Assembly: GCF_040802235.1 (NCBI RefSeq)
Contig: NC_133167.1
Coordinates: 40,236,001-40,300,000 of the forward strand
Origin: Manis javanica
Lineage: Eukaryota; Chordata; Mammalia; Pholidota; Manidae
Reading direction: 5' to 3'
DNA: 64,000 nt
Under the pieces are notes generated by a model. That model saw only the letters and a list, made by a program, of their open reading frames with translations. It was not told where the DNA came from and did not search any database. Positions 25,801-40,800 of the stretch are shown here, one piece after another. Position 1 is the stretch's first letter. Every line of letters begins with the position of its first letter. Both the position numbers and the translations under genes were made by a program.

Positions 25801-28800
25801 TCATTTTTCTTTCTTTAGTTTTTGAGTATTTCTTGTGGTCTTTAGTTCTCTGGTTACCAAGGGTTTAAGGATGGCTTTCTTACTATATTACAGTGTACCT
25901 TAAATTGCTGATTACTATATTTCAAACACAATCTACAGGTACTTTTTTTCCCTCCTTTTTCTTCCTCCCCCACACTTTATGTATTAATGTCATAATATGC
26001 ACTTTTTGTGTATCCCTTGACTGTTTTGCAAGTAGTTGGTTTTGGTTTTTTTTATTTTGTACTTGTTTGGTAATTAATCAGTCCACTACCTTTATTGTGG
26101 GTTTACTTTCACTGTGCTATTTAGCCTTATGGTAATTTCCATTTACAGCAGTCCCTTTAACATATCCTGTATGGCTGGCTCAATAGTGGTGGTGAAACCT
26201 TCAACTTTTGTTTACCTGAAAATTGATTAATCCCTGCTTCAAATTTAAACAGTAATCTTGCTGGGTAGAAGATTCTTGGTTGAAAGTCCTTCTGTTTCAT
26301 TACATTAAACATGTCATGCCAGCCCCTTATGGACTGTGAAGTTTGTGCTGAGAAGTCTGCTGAGAGCCTGATGGGATTTACTTTATAAGTAATCTTTTTT
26401 TCTCTCTGGCTGCTTTCAGTACTCTCTCCTTAACCTTGATCTTTGCCATTTTAATTACGTCTTGGTGTTTTCTTCCTGAGGTTCCTTTTCTTAGGGGCTC
26501 TCTGTGCTTCAATGACCTGAGTGTATATTTCATTCCCTGGATTGGGGAAGTTTTCTAAAATTATTTCCTCTAAGACTTTCTATCCCTTTGTCTCCCTATT
26601 TTCCTTCTGGTACCCCTATTATGTGAATATTGTTCTGTTTGGATTGGTCACACAGGCCTCTTCTTATTCTTTCATTCCTAGAAATCCTTTTTTCTGTTTT
26701 TTGGCTTCATTGTTTTCCTGTTCCCTAATTTCCATTTCATTTACAGCTTCTTCAACATGTAATAATGTGCTATTAATTCCCTCCATTGTATTTTTCATTT
26801 CAGATACTGTGCTCTTTAGCTCTGTGTGGCTCTTTTGCAGGTCTTCTCTTTTTGCTGAGGTCCTCCCTGAGATCTTGAATATTTTTCTGTAGATCTGTGA
26901 GCACATTTATTACTTACTTTAATCTCTTTATCAAGAAGATTGGTGATTTGTTTCATTCAGCTCTTTTTCTTCCGTTTTTGTCTTGTAGTTTTGTTTAGGA
27001 CATATTCCTCTGCCTCCTCATTTTGTTAGGGTTTCTGTGTTTCTTCTTATGGAGTAATCGCTTTCTGAAAGAGGAGCCCTCCAGTGCCCAGAAGCTCAAG
27101 ACTGTTTACTTTCCAATGCAGGAGCCTGAGCTGTTGGTGTGCAGTGGGCAAGGCTGCCTTTCTGTCTGGCTTATAATGGCCTGATTCTAGGTGGGCAGTG
27201 TGTTTCAGCTACACCTTTTTGATCAGCATAGAAGTCTCTGATGGAATTGCTGTGGTGGGGCCACCCCCTGCCTGCCCACAGCAACAGTAGGGGCTGCAGG
27301 GTAAATGGGTTGGGTGAGCTGATGTGCAGCTCAGCCCAGGCCCATAACATAAGACCTGATGCCCTTGGGGCTGGCTCCTGCAGGCACCTCCCCAGATGAG
27401 GTGAAACAGAGCCAAGAAAGCTGGGAGGGTCTCCCTCTGCCTACCAGGCAGCAACATCTGACACTACTGCCAGGCCAAATGGGTTGTTTGCCAGCTGCAT
27501 GTGCAGGGAGGAGCCTTGGGGCTGCATTGTCAGCAAGGAGAATGGAGCATATGGGTCTCCTGAGAGTTCCTGACCTGCTGGGTCGAGGGTGGGCTGGGGA
27601 GGTATCATCTACTTGCCCTTTTCCCTGGGAAGAGAGCTCCATTTAAAACTTGCCCCTCTGATACCCCTCCCACTGCTGGGAAGTATTTCAAACTGCCCGT
27701 TTTGCTTTTGTCTCTGGAGGCGGGGGGCAGTGGAGCTTCCTGTTCTCCACAAGTGGCTAGAAGCTCAGCCTTCCTGAGTGCTCTACCTGTCTTTGTTGTC
27801 CAGCTCCACTAATCACCAGAACACTATGTAATGTGGGCTTGTGCTCCTGAATAAAATCTCCAGGGCCAGGTGTTCAGCAATCTTGGGCTCCTACCCACTC
27901 CCAACTCTGTTCCTCTTTCTCCCACCTGTAGGCTGGCATTGCAGGATGGATTGGGTCCCACCCGATTGGCTTTGCCACTTCACCCTTCTCTATGAGGCCT
28001 TCTCTTTTTCCCCAGATGTAGGTAATCTGTTCTGCAGTCTTCAGGTTGTTTTCAGGTTTAGTTATATTTCCTGTATCTTCATGTTTTATGTGTTTTTGGA
28101 AAGAGGTTTCCGCCTTGCCTTCCTTCTCCACCATCTTTTCCTCCCCACCCCTCCCTTCCTTTTGTTCTTTTAAACTAACAACTCAGATAAATAATTTCAG
28201 TTCTATATATAACTGTATTTTAAATAACTAAGGAGTTAGAAAACATTTTATACTAAAACCTGTTATATAACAGAAAGTTACTGCAGCAGTAATTAAAACT
28301 TTTGTTAACAGCACCTATAGGCAATTCTATGCAAGCCTGATATAAAGCCCAGCCATTCTAACTTTATTGATTTGACATACCTTAAAGACATAGTAAAGAT
28401 AAGTAAGAAGTATGGCAAATGCTCCACAAGTTGTCCAACTAACTATGATCAGAACAACAGTCAAAAAGGGCAAGTCTGGTGATATCATCTTGATATCTTT
28501 AGGAAGTTCAGAGGGCCTGGAAAAACAAGAATAAAGCTTTTAAAAGAATATTAAGTTATTTATACATCCACATATAAGAAGAAAACAATACAGTACTCTG
28601 CCAGGCTCTCCTGCTTATTAATATGCAAGTACTGTAAGGGAAACAGTAAGGTATTTTTCAATAAAGGCAAGTGGTGATATATTTGACTGTAAATTCTGTA
28701 ATACACTGGGATAGCCCTACTCCTAGTTAGATAGAGCAGATATTTGTACTAAGAAAGAAAAAATGTTGTTAAAGATAATCATTAGGTTTAGGCTCTGTAC

Positions 28801-31800
28801 CATATATTTTTTATCTTGATAAGAGGAAGAATGGTTTTCTATTAAAATCTCAAGATAACTGAGATGCATGACAGTGTTAATATCAGAAACATCTTGAAGG
28901 GTAGATGAAGAAGCACCAAACCATAATCCCTTCTGTGACAATAAATCACAGAAGTAATTTTAAACACGTCTGGTGAAGAGGAGTGGCAAAACCATTAAAT
29001 GAGTGGTTTACCAGAAAAGCCAACTAATAACTTGAAACTATGCCTTTGGCCCTATAACAAAATTCTCAGCAATGTTTTTGGAGCTTATAAACATTTAATC
29101 TAATTTGATCCTAAATATCTTGATTGGGAATGTCTAGTCCTCTGGTTAGGTTGAAAGTCAGCATATAAAAGCATTGCCAGAGATAGACTTCCTCCTTGGA
29201 AAGATTTACTAACAGTGAAATTTAAAAGTACTTGTGTAATCTGTCAAACTATTTTGATAAACTCTTGAGCATTAAGGTCAAAATCAAATGTAGCATTTAA
29301 CTTGCAGTAAATGATTACCTTTGACAAAAACATACCTTTTAACGTTAATCCGTATTTTGCTAGTTATGCACCTTTCCTTAGAAATTACAGTTTAGTGAAG
29401 CAAATTAATTTTAAGGTTCCCTGTCAGAATATGTTTTTCTTAATTAAGAGCAATGAGAAAGCTTTTAGTCACTCATACTTTACCTTTTCAAAGCTAGCCA
29501 CAGTGAAGAAAGGAGTCTCACAGATGTAGAAGAGAATAGGCCACCCCAGTAGGCAATACATGTTCCAAATAGAAAGAGAATCAAGGATACAAGGGGAAAA
29601 CACATGCTCTGACTAGTTAAAACAATGGCATCTAATTCTGGTAACAACAATGCATCCCATAATTCTTTAAACCATTTATACCTGTGGATAAAAGAAAACA
29701 CATAATAAAAGCAAAAAAAACCAAAACAGTAACAAATGACATTAAAGGATTTAATATTTGAGATATCTGACCATTCATGAGAGTCCCCAAAGTTCCATTA
29801 TACTTAATTTGCAATTACACCAAAAAATGAATTTTAATTCCTTGTAGGGAACAAATCATTTATCTTCTAAGTGAGTCTACTTATCTTCAAGGATCTGAGT
29901 CCTGAGTCTCAACACAGATTTTAACTGATCTCTATCGATCCTTTTAATGAAGTGGTAAGTGGTTAAATTTTTAAGCTAAAAAGCCAATAGCTAGTTGGAA
30001 TGACAAGAAAAGAGATAAGTAATGATTCTTAAACAAAAAGCACAAAATAGGAACAAATTAAGAGTGGAATGTTAAGTGGGGTAGAGAAATTTAAATACAC
30101 TTTGTATGAGAAATAAGAATAAGAAAAGCAATTTGAGGCACTGTTTCATCAGTTTTCCTATCATGATTTGTGTTAAAAAATATGTGATCCTTAGAGATAA
30201 TGGACCATATACATCTTTCCAAATGTTACAGACTGGTATATTTACAGTCTAAATTTACATAGATATATATCTAAGTTCAATAATTACTTTTGAAATAGTT
30301 ATACTATTGAGTTAAATGTTAATATACTTATTAGGCCTTTGCCTAAGAGAAAAATCTGATTTAATGAAACAAATAAATTTCCATATTTGTATGAAAATTT
30401 ATATTCCATTCATATGCCAAACATGTTTTATGTATAAAAGAAAATTAAAATCATTATCACAGATAATAAAACTTACCCCAACAGAAACTTAATCATAATT
30501 ACAAAAGGATCAACTTTGTATGGTTTGGCTTCTTTATCCAACATTGTAGCATATTCTAAGCAATGTCCTGGTGATTAAAAAATCCATATGAAGTAGGAAT
30601 TCACAGTAATTAAGTATGAGACATATTAACCCTACGTTGTATGTAAGAGCAACATATTTCATGTCAGAGAAAACAGGGTCTCTTTTACTATCACAGAGAC
30701 TCTCTGAAAGATTAAAAATTTCTATAATTCAATGGTTTTCATGTAAGATTACATACTCAATCACTTGTGAAACAAATTCAGGAAGCCAAAGCTGGGGTTT
30801 CACTATTTGTATTTTCACAAAGCTCTACAGGTAATTTTTTAAACAACTTTATTATAGAGATATAATTCTCATACCATATAATTCATCCATTTAAAATGTA
30901 TATAGTTCAGTGCTTTTTAATACAGTCATAGAGTTGAGCATCCATCACCAAAATCAGTCTGAGTACATTCTTATTTCTCCCCAAAAGAAACTCTGTTCCT
31001 CTTAACTGTCAACTCAAATGCTTCCCCATTCATTCCTAGGCAACCACTAATCTACTTTCTGTTTCAGTAGACTGGTCTCTTCTGAACATTTCATATACAT
31101 GGAATCATATAACATGTGATCCTTTGTGACTGGCTCCTTTCACTAAGCATGTTTCCAAGATTCATCCATGTTGTAGCATTCATCACCACGTTTTATTTGT
31201 CTGTTCATCAGCTGATGCACATTTGGAGTTTCCTGTTCTTGGCTATTATGAGTGGTACTCCTGTGAACATTTAGGTACAAATTTAGTGGTATATGTTTTC
31301 ATTTCTCTTGGGTATATACTTAGGTGTGCAGCTGCTAAGTCATATAGTAACTGTTTAACCATCTGAGGAACTGCCAGACTGCTTTCCAAAGCTGCTATAC
31401 CCACCAGCAGCTTATATCTACATAGTCCAAAGAGACCCCAGGATATATGATACTGGTTAATCTAGAGAATTTAAGTATGGGATTACATCTCAGATTAAAC
31501 AAGTAGTTCTGAAACAAGGGTGCTTATCAAAAACCACCTCTGGATAATACTCAGTAGAAAGACTATAATAAAAAATATAATAATAGGTGTTACCAAGGGT
31601 GTGGAGAAATTGGAAAGTTCATATGCTGCTGGTGGGAATGTAAAATTTCAAACTTTCAAAAAAGACATTTATATTCAAGTATGGTTAATGTCCTATTGCT
31701 AGAATAATCTCTTAATTAAAAGGTTAGATCTTGGCAGATCACAGTGAATGTTGCTTCCTTCTTGGAATACAGGTTAGATCAGGTTAAAATGAAAACTAAA

Positions 31801-34800
31801 GGCAGATGTGAAATTGTAAAATGTCACTGAAAGGGAATAAGTAGCTGAGGAAGGATATGATATATGGCAAGACTGTAATGGTGGAGGGGACTTGAACTGC
31901 TTTTATATATTTTGGCCCCACTCTCTTTTCCCATCTCTTGCCTCCCCTGACTACTGTCTAAGCCCAACAAGTGTGTGAGGGTCTTACAAATTTAGGTTCC
32001 TGGGAAACTGTTCTACTGTTATACTCTAGGGAAGGTTTTGTCCGATGAGCTATATATTCTATGTCTGCCTCTCCAGATCTATTTTCCACCCCTTATTTTT
32101 GCTCTGATTTCTGGGAGTCTGACTTTTATGGACTGGTTTCTTGTTAGGTTCAGTGAATGAGAGGCACTGGAAGATAAGAGGAAATAGGTTAATGTATGTA
32201 TTTCCCTGCCTTTTCCCCTGCTGAGCAGCAGGCTGACAGCGGTTGCAGCTGCAGGAACATTGCCCTCTCCTATTGCTCTTCAGGTTTGTTCCCTCCCTTC
32301 CCTGGTAGCTAGAAGTATCCGATGGCTCCACTACTAAGCTAGCACTTTCTCATTTCTTATTGAATTCCCTTAACCCTACATGTACCTTTGAAATAGCCCC
32401 TTCATTAGACTCTCAATTATTCCATTCAGTGTGTCAGAAGCTGATTCAGCCTATATATTAAACTAAGTGCCTACTATGTGCTTGGCACTATGTTAGGCAC
32501 ATTTCTAACAGAACAGAGAACAAGATCCCTGTCAATGAGCCTCTACCTCCTAAGAGGTCCTCAAAACACAGGGAAGAACTTGAGGCACGACAGTATAAGA
32601 TGGAGAGAACAAGTAAGTAATTTCCTTAGGGATTCTCTTAAAACTTAGAGGATCTCAAACCCTGTAAATTTGGGAGGGATGGGCTGTAAATTTTTAAGAA
32701 ATTGATGTAACTTCACTGGCCACATTAAGGATAAAATAGTAGTAATGAAACAGCCAGGGAGGAAGGTGGGAGGGAGAGAGAGAGAAAGGAATAGAAACAT
32801 TCTTACCTGTTGAGAAAAGGGAGTATAACTGCCCTCCATAAGCAAGAAGGATACTAGATATAACATAAGCAGGAAGAGCTCCACCATGAAATCTAACTAC
32901 CTAGAAAATAGGCAAATCAATTTCTGAATATTCATGTTAATGAAATGAATGTACTTTCACATGAAATAAAAATGTCATTCTTTACTTTCTATCTTTTCTG
33001 ACATGGCCACAAAGTATTTCCAGCAATGGGTATCAAAACTCTTAAGTTAAATAAATGTTAATATATAGCATATTAGAAACATTTCATCTGAATTTTTCAC
33101 CAAAGGCATAATGAAGAGAATATACAATTGAGAAGCATATCCTACAAACCTTTTATGTTTATTGAGTATTTAATATGTTCCACATAAGATAATAAATATA
33201 TTCATTATCTCATGCTTTCTCCCAAAAATTCTTTGAGATAATTCTTATCCCTATTTTACAGATGAAGAAATTCAGGCACAGAGAGCCCAAGTAACCTGCA
33301 TAATTAAAAATGTAATAGACAAGCAAGTTCCTTACTTGCCACCTGTTATGTCCTCATCAGTAAAATGGGGGTAATAACAATACTTACCCTGTGGATGATT
33401 TTAAGGATTAAAGATGTTCATTTGTGTAAAGCATTTAGAATACTCACTTGAACATGAGAAACTATCAGAAAATATTGGCTGCTATTATTAAGCTTTTATG
33501 TCCTTTACTATCTTTGGAGACCTTGTAGAATGGGATTAAACTTGGAGCCTAAGTTCATAACCATTATGTAATAGTGGTTATCAAGTCATTCTATCAGTTG
33601 ATCCAATCTCTGTGAAAACATACATATAACAAAAGTAAAGTGCTAAGTTCTTTTAATGTTAAAGTTTTAAAAGGAAATTACTTTAAAGCATGTTCTCCAT
33701 CCTACAGAACTTTTTAGAAAACTGAAAAAGTATGTCTATTTTTAGACATACTAAAAATACAATGGCATGAATTATTGCCTTATATTTCAAGAGAATTTTT
33801 CTTATTAATTGGTCCCTTATCATTTTAGAGTATCTAAATATTCATGATGCTATTTTCCAACTTATACTAATATTTAATCTTCTCTTTCTAATATAGTATG
33901 AAATTTTTACACATTAACTTAGAATTTTCTTATGTTCACAAATTTAATAATCACAATCTAGCTCTCACCACTTTGTTGTGAGGATCAATGAGATAATGCA
34001 CATTTTTTAAGTTTCTGATTTAATATTGATTTGCGAGTTTTATTAAAATTACAGAATCAAATGATTTAAAATTTAAAAATTCTGCTATGCTGGACTGCAA
34101 AACACAACAGATCAAAAAATAAAGTGAAAGTAATAAAAGACAGAATAAAAATTTTAGTGAATTTTAAAACTATATAATTTATTTGACTAATCAACATTAA
34201 TTATGTTCAGGTTGTACATTCTACAAATTATAATGATGTTGAAAGGCAATAAAATTTAGTAGTTCTACTACCTGACAAATTATTTCTGTAATACTATTTG
34301 CTTAACAATTATAGAAAAATACTCCCCAAATGAATTTAAACTGTTTCAACTTGTTTGTTTAATATAAATTTCCTTTTATCTTTCGTAAACTAAGCATGCA
34401 CAACATAAAAAGTTCTTTGAAAATGACAACACATGTGACAGTCCATAGAAATTTACTGAACTAGAAATTATAGTATAGAATAAGCAACATGAAATCTTAA
34501 CATGACTTTCATTTAACCAAAAATATTAGTTTGCTTGAGAACCAGGAATCAGCTCTTATTTCTAGGAAGTATCAAACACGAAAACATCACCTTAAAGTCA
34601 GTGGTGGCCAACTATGGCCTGCATGCCAAAAATGGCTTTTAGATTTTATTAAAGTGGAAAAAAGAAGAAAAAAAGAAAATGAAGAAGAAAGCAGCAGCTG
34701 CAGTAATGGCAGCAGCAGGAAGTGACTATATGTGGTCTGCTAAAATATTCATTATCTGGCTGTTTACAGAAAAGTTTTGCAACTGTGTCTTACACTATTT

Positions 34801-37800
34801 ATTCATAAGTCAATAAATAATCAACCAAGAGTCTCTCTTACCTGTCCAAGTATTTGTGAAAAGGAAGTCTTAACTGTCACCTAGTTTGAAACAATCATTA
34901 AAAACAGGTTATTTTCCCCAAACTCCTTTAAAAGGTTCACATTTTATTAAATTGAGCACTTCCATATGTCTCTAAACACAATCACTAATTTTTTTTTAAA
35001 TGGTCAACATAAAGGCACTCAAAATCTTAAAAGAATCCTCTGAACCATCAACATTTAATTTGTATTAAGTGTGGTTTTACTTTTTTTCACTCTTTTTCCC
35101 ATATTCTAATTCTTTGAGAACTGGATGAATGTTATGGTATATGTGGTAACCTTTTACTAACTAGAATATTTAATTAACCAGAATATTATTTTACCACATC
35201 ATGCAGCTAATGAACTTATTGAACTGAGTCTAGAAACTTTACATATGTTCGCTGAAAAATTAAGCATAAATTAATCAACCTACTAAAAATCTAGTACTTT
35301 AAGATCTCAAACCTACAATTGTATAGCACTAACTGCAGTTAAGCTAAACCACTTCTAAGAAAATTTAATAAAAACAGGTTTCACATGACATAAGACAAGG
35401 AACAAAGAGCACATTTAGCAAAATTTAAGCCAAAGCAGTATTTTAAAAAGAAACTCATTACTAATTATATCTACCATAAATACACCTGTTTGATATTAGG
35501 AAGTCTGGGAAAAAGACAGAAATCTTTCACAGGAAGTTATAAAATGACTACATTTTGTAAAAAAAAATTTACTTTTTGGAAGTATAACATATTTGTAAAA
35601 AAAATGGACATTTTGAGAGCATATAGTATTTGGAGCCAAATTATTAATATAATTCTTACTATCTCTATAATACTAGAATTGAAGGCACAAATTAAAAAGT
35701 TACAGCCCTACAAAATCCTCCAGTGTTAGAAACAGAAAGCAAACAATTACAACATTAAGAAATTCCATGAAATCTAAAGTAATTCATAATATAGTTCCTA
35801 CTGAAACTTTGCTGTAGAACACATGCTAATCATTTGGACTACCAATCCTAGTTCACTCTAAGAAAGTTAGTTTTATCCAAATAGTTAAGCTTGGTTGAAA
35901 GCACTGAGTAGAAAAAAGATATTTCATATGAACCAGGAACCACCACTGAAACGTATACTTCAACTACTCAAATCTGGAATGTTTAGAACCTGGCATGTTT
36001 TGATACAGAGAGAGATTCTTTTAGTTCTTGAATCCGTAAGTAAATAAAATGTTACTCTTGAGTCTACTTCCCTTCTCTTAGCGGCAAGGAGATCTGTGAC
36101 TGTAAAACAAACACGATAGGCTCTACAATGCACATATTAATGATTAATAGAGCTTAAAATAACTAGCAAAAAGGAAACAAGTTCCTTAAGCTTATCCAGT
36201 AGAGCTGGAAAGCAATATACATCTTGTCAATTACTGTAATAAAGCCATGTCAGCCGATTTCACAATGTTCTTCAGCTTATTGAGGATTCTGGACTTTGGG
36301 CTTCCAAATATAGAAGGTTAATCTACAGTCTTTTTATTTTATTTGCTATTACTTTTTAAAGATATATACTTTGAATGGTCCAGCTATGGAAATACTAACA
36401 TGATGCTAACACGCAAAATAGAGAATATTCAAAGTATCATAAATGTCTATTTTTTTTATTTATAACCTTCCACATCACCATGTATCTGAGGCTAACACAA
36501 AAATATATTTCCAGATTATTTTATAACTAAATTTTAAAAACTAAGCAAACATACAACTTACCTCATATTGACAGTCTGATGATGTGTACATTTTTAATAA
36601 TGCTACATGGCTATCATTTTCTGGTTGAGCAATATGAAGTTTCAGAGAAATTTCTGTGGAAGATGGAACCCTGAAAAAAATAAACATCCATTCTCAAATA
36701 TAATATACTGTTAAACAACCATAGTTAAGTTAATCTTCAACATACACAATGAAATAATGCAAAGAAATCTAGATGCCAGACATGCTGTTATGGATGGATA
36801 CTTTTCCAGTCATATCATAGTTGTTCGGGTACTCCCTCTAGGGTACAGGAGTTGGGTAAGAGGATGGAAAGGAGTTCATGTTTCAAGCAAATAAGGTTTA
36901 AATTCTAAGTCATAAAATAAGAATACTATGCACTATGTTGTTATATTACCTTATGGGCACAATGCTACATAAAGGATGCATGCATTTTACTATGAGGTAC
37001 TTCAATAACTTCACCAAAATTTAGCTGTGTTTTAAAGAAACCAAGTAGAATACATTATTCAAAAGAATATATACCAAAAAGTTAAAGGTGAATTCCATAT
37101 ACTTACTGTGCAATGGTTAGTGAATCTTCATAAGACCAAGGAATATGAAGTTTATAGATACTAGTTATTTCTTCTGTGAAAACATAAAGGAAATATGTAT
37201 TACTAACTAATGTTACACTACATGTTATATAAGATATTACAATACCTAATTACATAACTACCCATTTCATAAAAAATGATTAGTAAGAATTATATCATAT
37301 AATAAGAAATTATGGAGAATTATTAAGTAAAAATGTTTAATTAGACTTACACAGATATTAAAGCATATGGAAAGTACTAATAAACTGGAAAAACATTAAA
37401 CAGCTAATTACTACTATAATAAGCAAGATAAACAGTATTTTTTAAATGTGGATATTTAAAACACATGAAAATGTTTACTACTAAGAAAGGGTCTATAATA
37501 AATCTGTTGGAAGTATAAACAGGTTTTCTGTTACCATATGTTTAATTTTAATTTACATAAATATCTGGAAGAATAAGTATTACAGACAATTCAACAGAAG
37601 ACCTACTAATTCTTCAAATGACAATACTATTTTTCAAGAATACACTTACCTTTGACTCCTGAGCACTTGCTTACTACGTTGATTTTAAAAGCTTGATATA
37701 TCTAACAGAGTTTGACCACAAAAAAAAAAAAAATTTTTTTATTTGTGTGTTTAACTACACAGTAAGATAAAATAAAATCCTTGTTATTCAGGATAATTAC

Positions 37801-40800
37801 CTGTCCAAAGTTCAGAAGCTCTAAATTATAGAACAGGCCACTTGTATTTAATATCACTTTCCTTGAAGACAATCCTGTTGAATTAAAAGTACTGTTATTG
37901 CTTATAATACCGAACAATAAAAAAAAGTACTGATTGCTTGAACAGCATTTAAATATTGCCAACAAACTTTTAATATTAAAAGAGATTTTACAAGTTGTCA
38001 ATTCTGGTATGAAGGAATAAACTCCTAAAAATCTGATCCTCCTCTAATAAACTCTGGACAAAATATACCAATCACTTTCAATCACATGCATGTAGTTTAA
38101 AAAATCAAGCAAATTTTTCCAATTTCAAAAGGTATGTTTTCTTAGTATATCTCTTTTAATCTTGCTATCTTTAACGAGATAAGTGGTTCAGAGTTGTAAT
38201 TTCTGTATTGTTATGAGTATTTTTCTACCAAAAAATAAAAGGGTGCAGAAGGGATAAAAATTGTAAGGAAGTTTCCTCCCCTAAGAAACACAGGTTCTTT
38301 TGTAAATGGAATATAAATTTTAAAAATATTTAAAGGATGAGACATGCCAAAAGAGCACAGGAGCCACATATAAAGAGCTGCCAATTTCCAAAACTGGAAC
38401 AACTTAAGCAAAAAACGTTAACAACAGTATTGGATTATAACCTAATGAATAAAATAAATATCCATGAGTAAACATCGACATAAATAAAAACTGAAAAATA
38501 AATGGGAAAGAAAGGATAATTTTCCCTTAGGAAGAATTCCAATAAATATAGAATACCAGTAACAACTGTTTCAGACTAAAATGAAGCTATGGATGCTAAA
38601 TTAGTAGGTTACTTTGAGGAAAACAGGATACTTTCATATTCCCAAGTATCTCCCCCAAGATAGTTTTTAATTACAAAAAGGAAAGTAGTAGCTTTACAGT
38701 GGGAACATCAAGCAGACACCACTGTAACCAAGTGATCAAGATTAACATCACTAGTAATTACACACAGTGACATCACATGTCCTTGGAGAAAATACAAAAA
38801 AGTACACATTATTTATGTGATACTGTTACTCAAAATGCATAACTTCAATTTAATCATAAGAAAACATTAGACAAATCCACACAGAGGGATATACTATGAA
38901 ATAACTGACCAGTTCTTTTCAAAGGTGTACAAGTTATAAAAGACAAGGGATGACTGAGGAACTGCAAAAGATTAGAGTAGACTAAGTAGATGACAACTAA
39001 ATGCAAGGTGGGAGCCTGGAGAAGAACACTGGTGGAAAAACTCATGAAACCTGCAGATAAAGCCTGTAGTTTAATTAATATGGTACCAATGCTAATTTCC
39101 TAAGAGTTTCAACGATTGTATTGTTTATGTTGAGGTGAGTGTAGGTGATATGGGAACTCTGTACTCTGGTAACTTTTCTGCAATTCTAAAATTATTTCAA
39201 AATAAAATTTAAAAGAACAGTTAGCTATATGTATTTTATCACAATAAAAAAAGGGGAAAATATTGAGAGAAATCTGGAAACTTTCAAAGGGCAGAAATTT
39301 ATACCTTATAATAAACCTTTTATAAAAAAGGGCCAATGTGTAGTATAAATTCATATGAGAACATACAAACATGAACACACAGTTACCTGCAAATATATGT
39401 GATCATGGAGAAATTTCTTTTAAAGTTCACTTCTCAGAAGATGACTGCTAGCTCAGTATTAAATAAGAATCAAACCACTGAACCACATCATACGGTTATT
39501 CTAAGAACTACACTTGAAATACACAATAACATTTAATGTTACAAGGTTCTGCTTTCCTTCAACTGGCAAAATCAGTCAGCACTGTGTTAAAAATAAAGGC
39601 AGTTCTTGAAAATTCCCCAAACTGTGAAATACTTACCAAAGGAAAAAAGATGAGTTACAGGAAGCTGTATGGATCTTGTCTCTTTTTTAAAGAATTCACA
39701 ATCTACAACAAACTGAAATATAAAACATTGACTTATTAGGACAAAATAGAATTAAATTTATAGTAATATTCTTCATTTGACTTTTGAGTGGAATATAAAA
39801 GTTTAAAAAAACTGAAGTCTAACCAGCTTTAGAGAAGGCATTACCTATACACACTCTAACTCTGGCTATACTTAGATCACAAGAATTCTGCAAAGAGAGA
39901 TGCTAAGATAATTAGATGAACAAGCTTAACTTAATTTAATAGATAAATTATTTGAGGGTCATTTCTATAACAAGAGATGTATAGCATTTATTCTAGTTAG
40001 TTTTAGGTGTTTGTAGAAAAAGGACCTTAAAGAACAGATCAAAGCATTAAAAGCCAAAGTCAACTCAAGATGAGTGAGGGACTTAGATAATATATATCTG
40101 AATACTTTGAGTCCAAAGGAAATGTGATTTTGTAACATTCTTTTTTAAATACCACATTTACTACATATCCACAGTCTAATTAGACTACAAAAGCCTTTTG
40201 GAACAGATATTTTGTCATTCATCTACAGATGGCTAATGTTATTTGCATAAGATTTTTTCAGGCTAAACAGTAATTATAGTGAATGGGAAAAAAAAGTTTA
40301 CTATGTATGATGCACAAGAAAGAAATGCTATCTCAAAAAAAGCCTAAAATGTGACATCTGCATCATTACAATTTTTTGTAATGACGTTTCTTTTCTAATA
40401 ACATTTCTGCAACATAATAAGAAACTTTGCTCTCAGTTGCCTACAATAAGAATAGTTTCATTAAAATAATCAGCACAATGCAACGAAGTTACTTTGACTT
40501 AAAGATGCTGAAAAGGAATTAATCTGATGCCTAACTGTAGCTACCAAGTAATTTGCTGTCTACAGAAAGTGGAAAGCCACTGGGGTCTACCCTAGGCCTT
40601 TCCAATAACTACACCTTGGATTGTGTTTGAAGCACTGTTATTTTCTTTGCCTCTTGGGGGGATTTTTTATTGTTTATGAAAGTGAAAAACAGATGCGGCA
40701 AAAGGCTTTTAGACTGCAGTACACACATGATGGAATAAAAGGAAAAACTTTATTAAGTTTTACTTTTGTTTTTCACTCTTTACTTACAAGGCAAAGGACA

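Noticed and set aside
27209..27777. GC-rich block with overlapping open frames resembling a CpG-island gene
   Set aside because: It is the 5' UTR of the older L1, located between its ORF1 remnant and the TSD-bounded 5' end.
28381..28516. PGAP1 exons as a processed pseudogene
   Set aside because: Exons are separated by real introns with consensus splice sites and intact frames, so this is the genuine locus.
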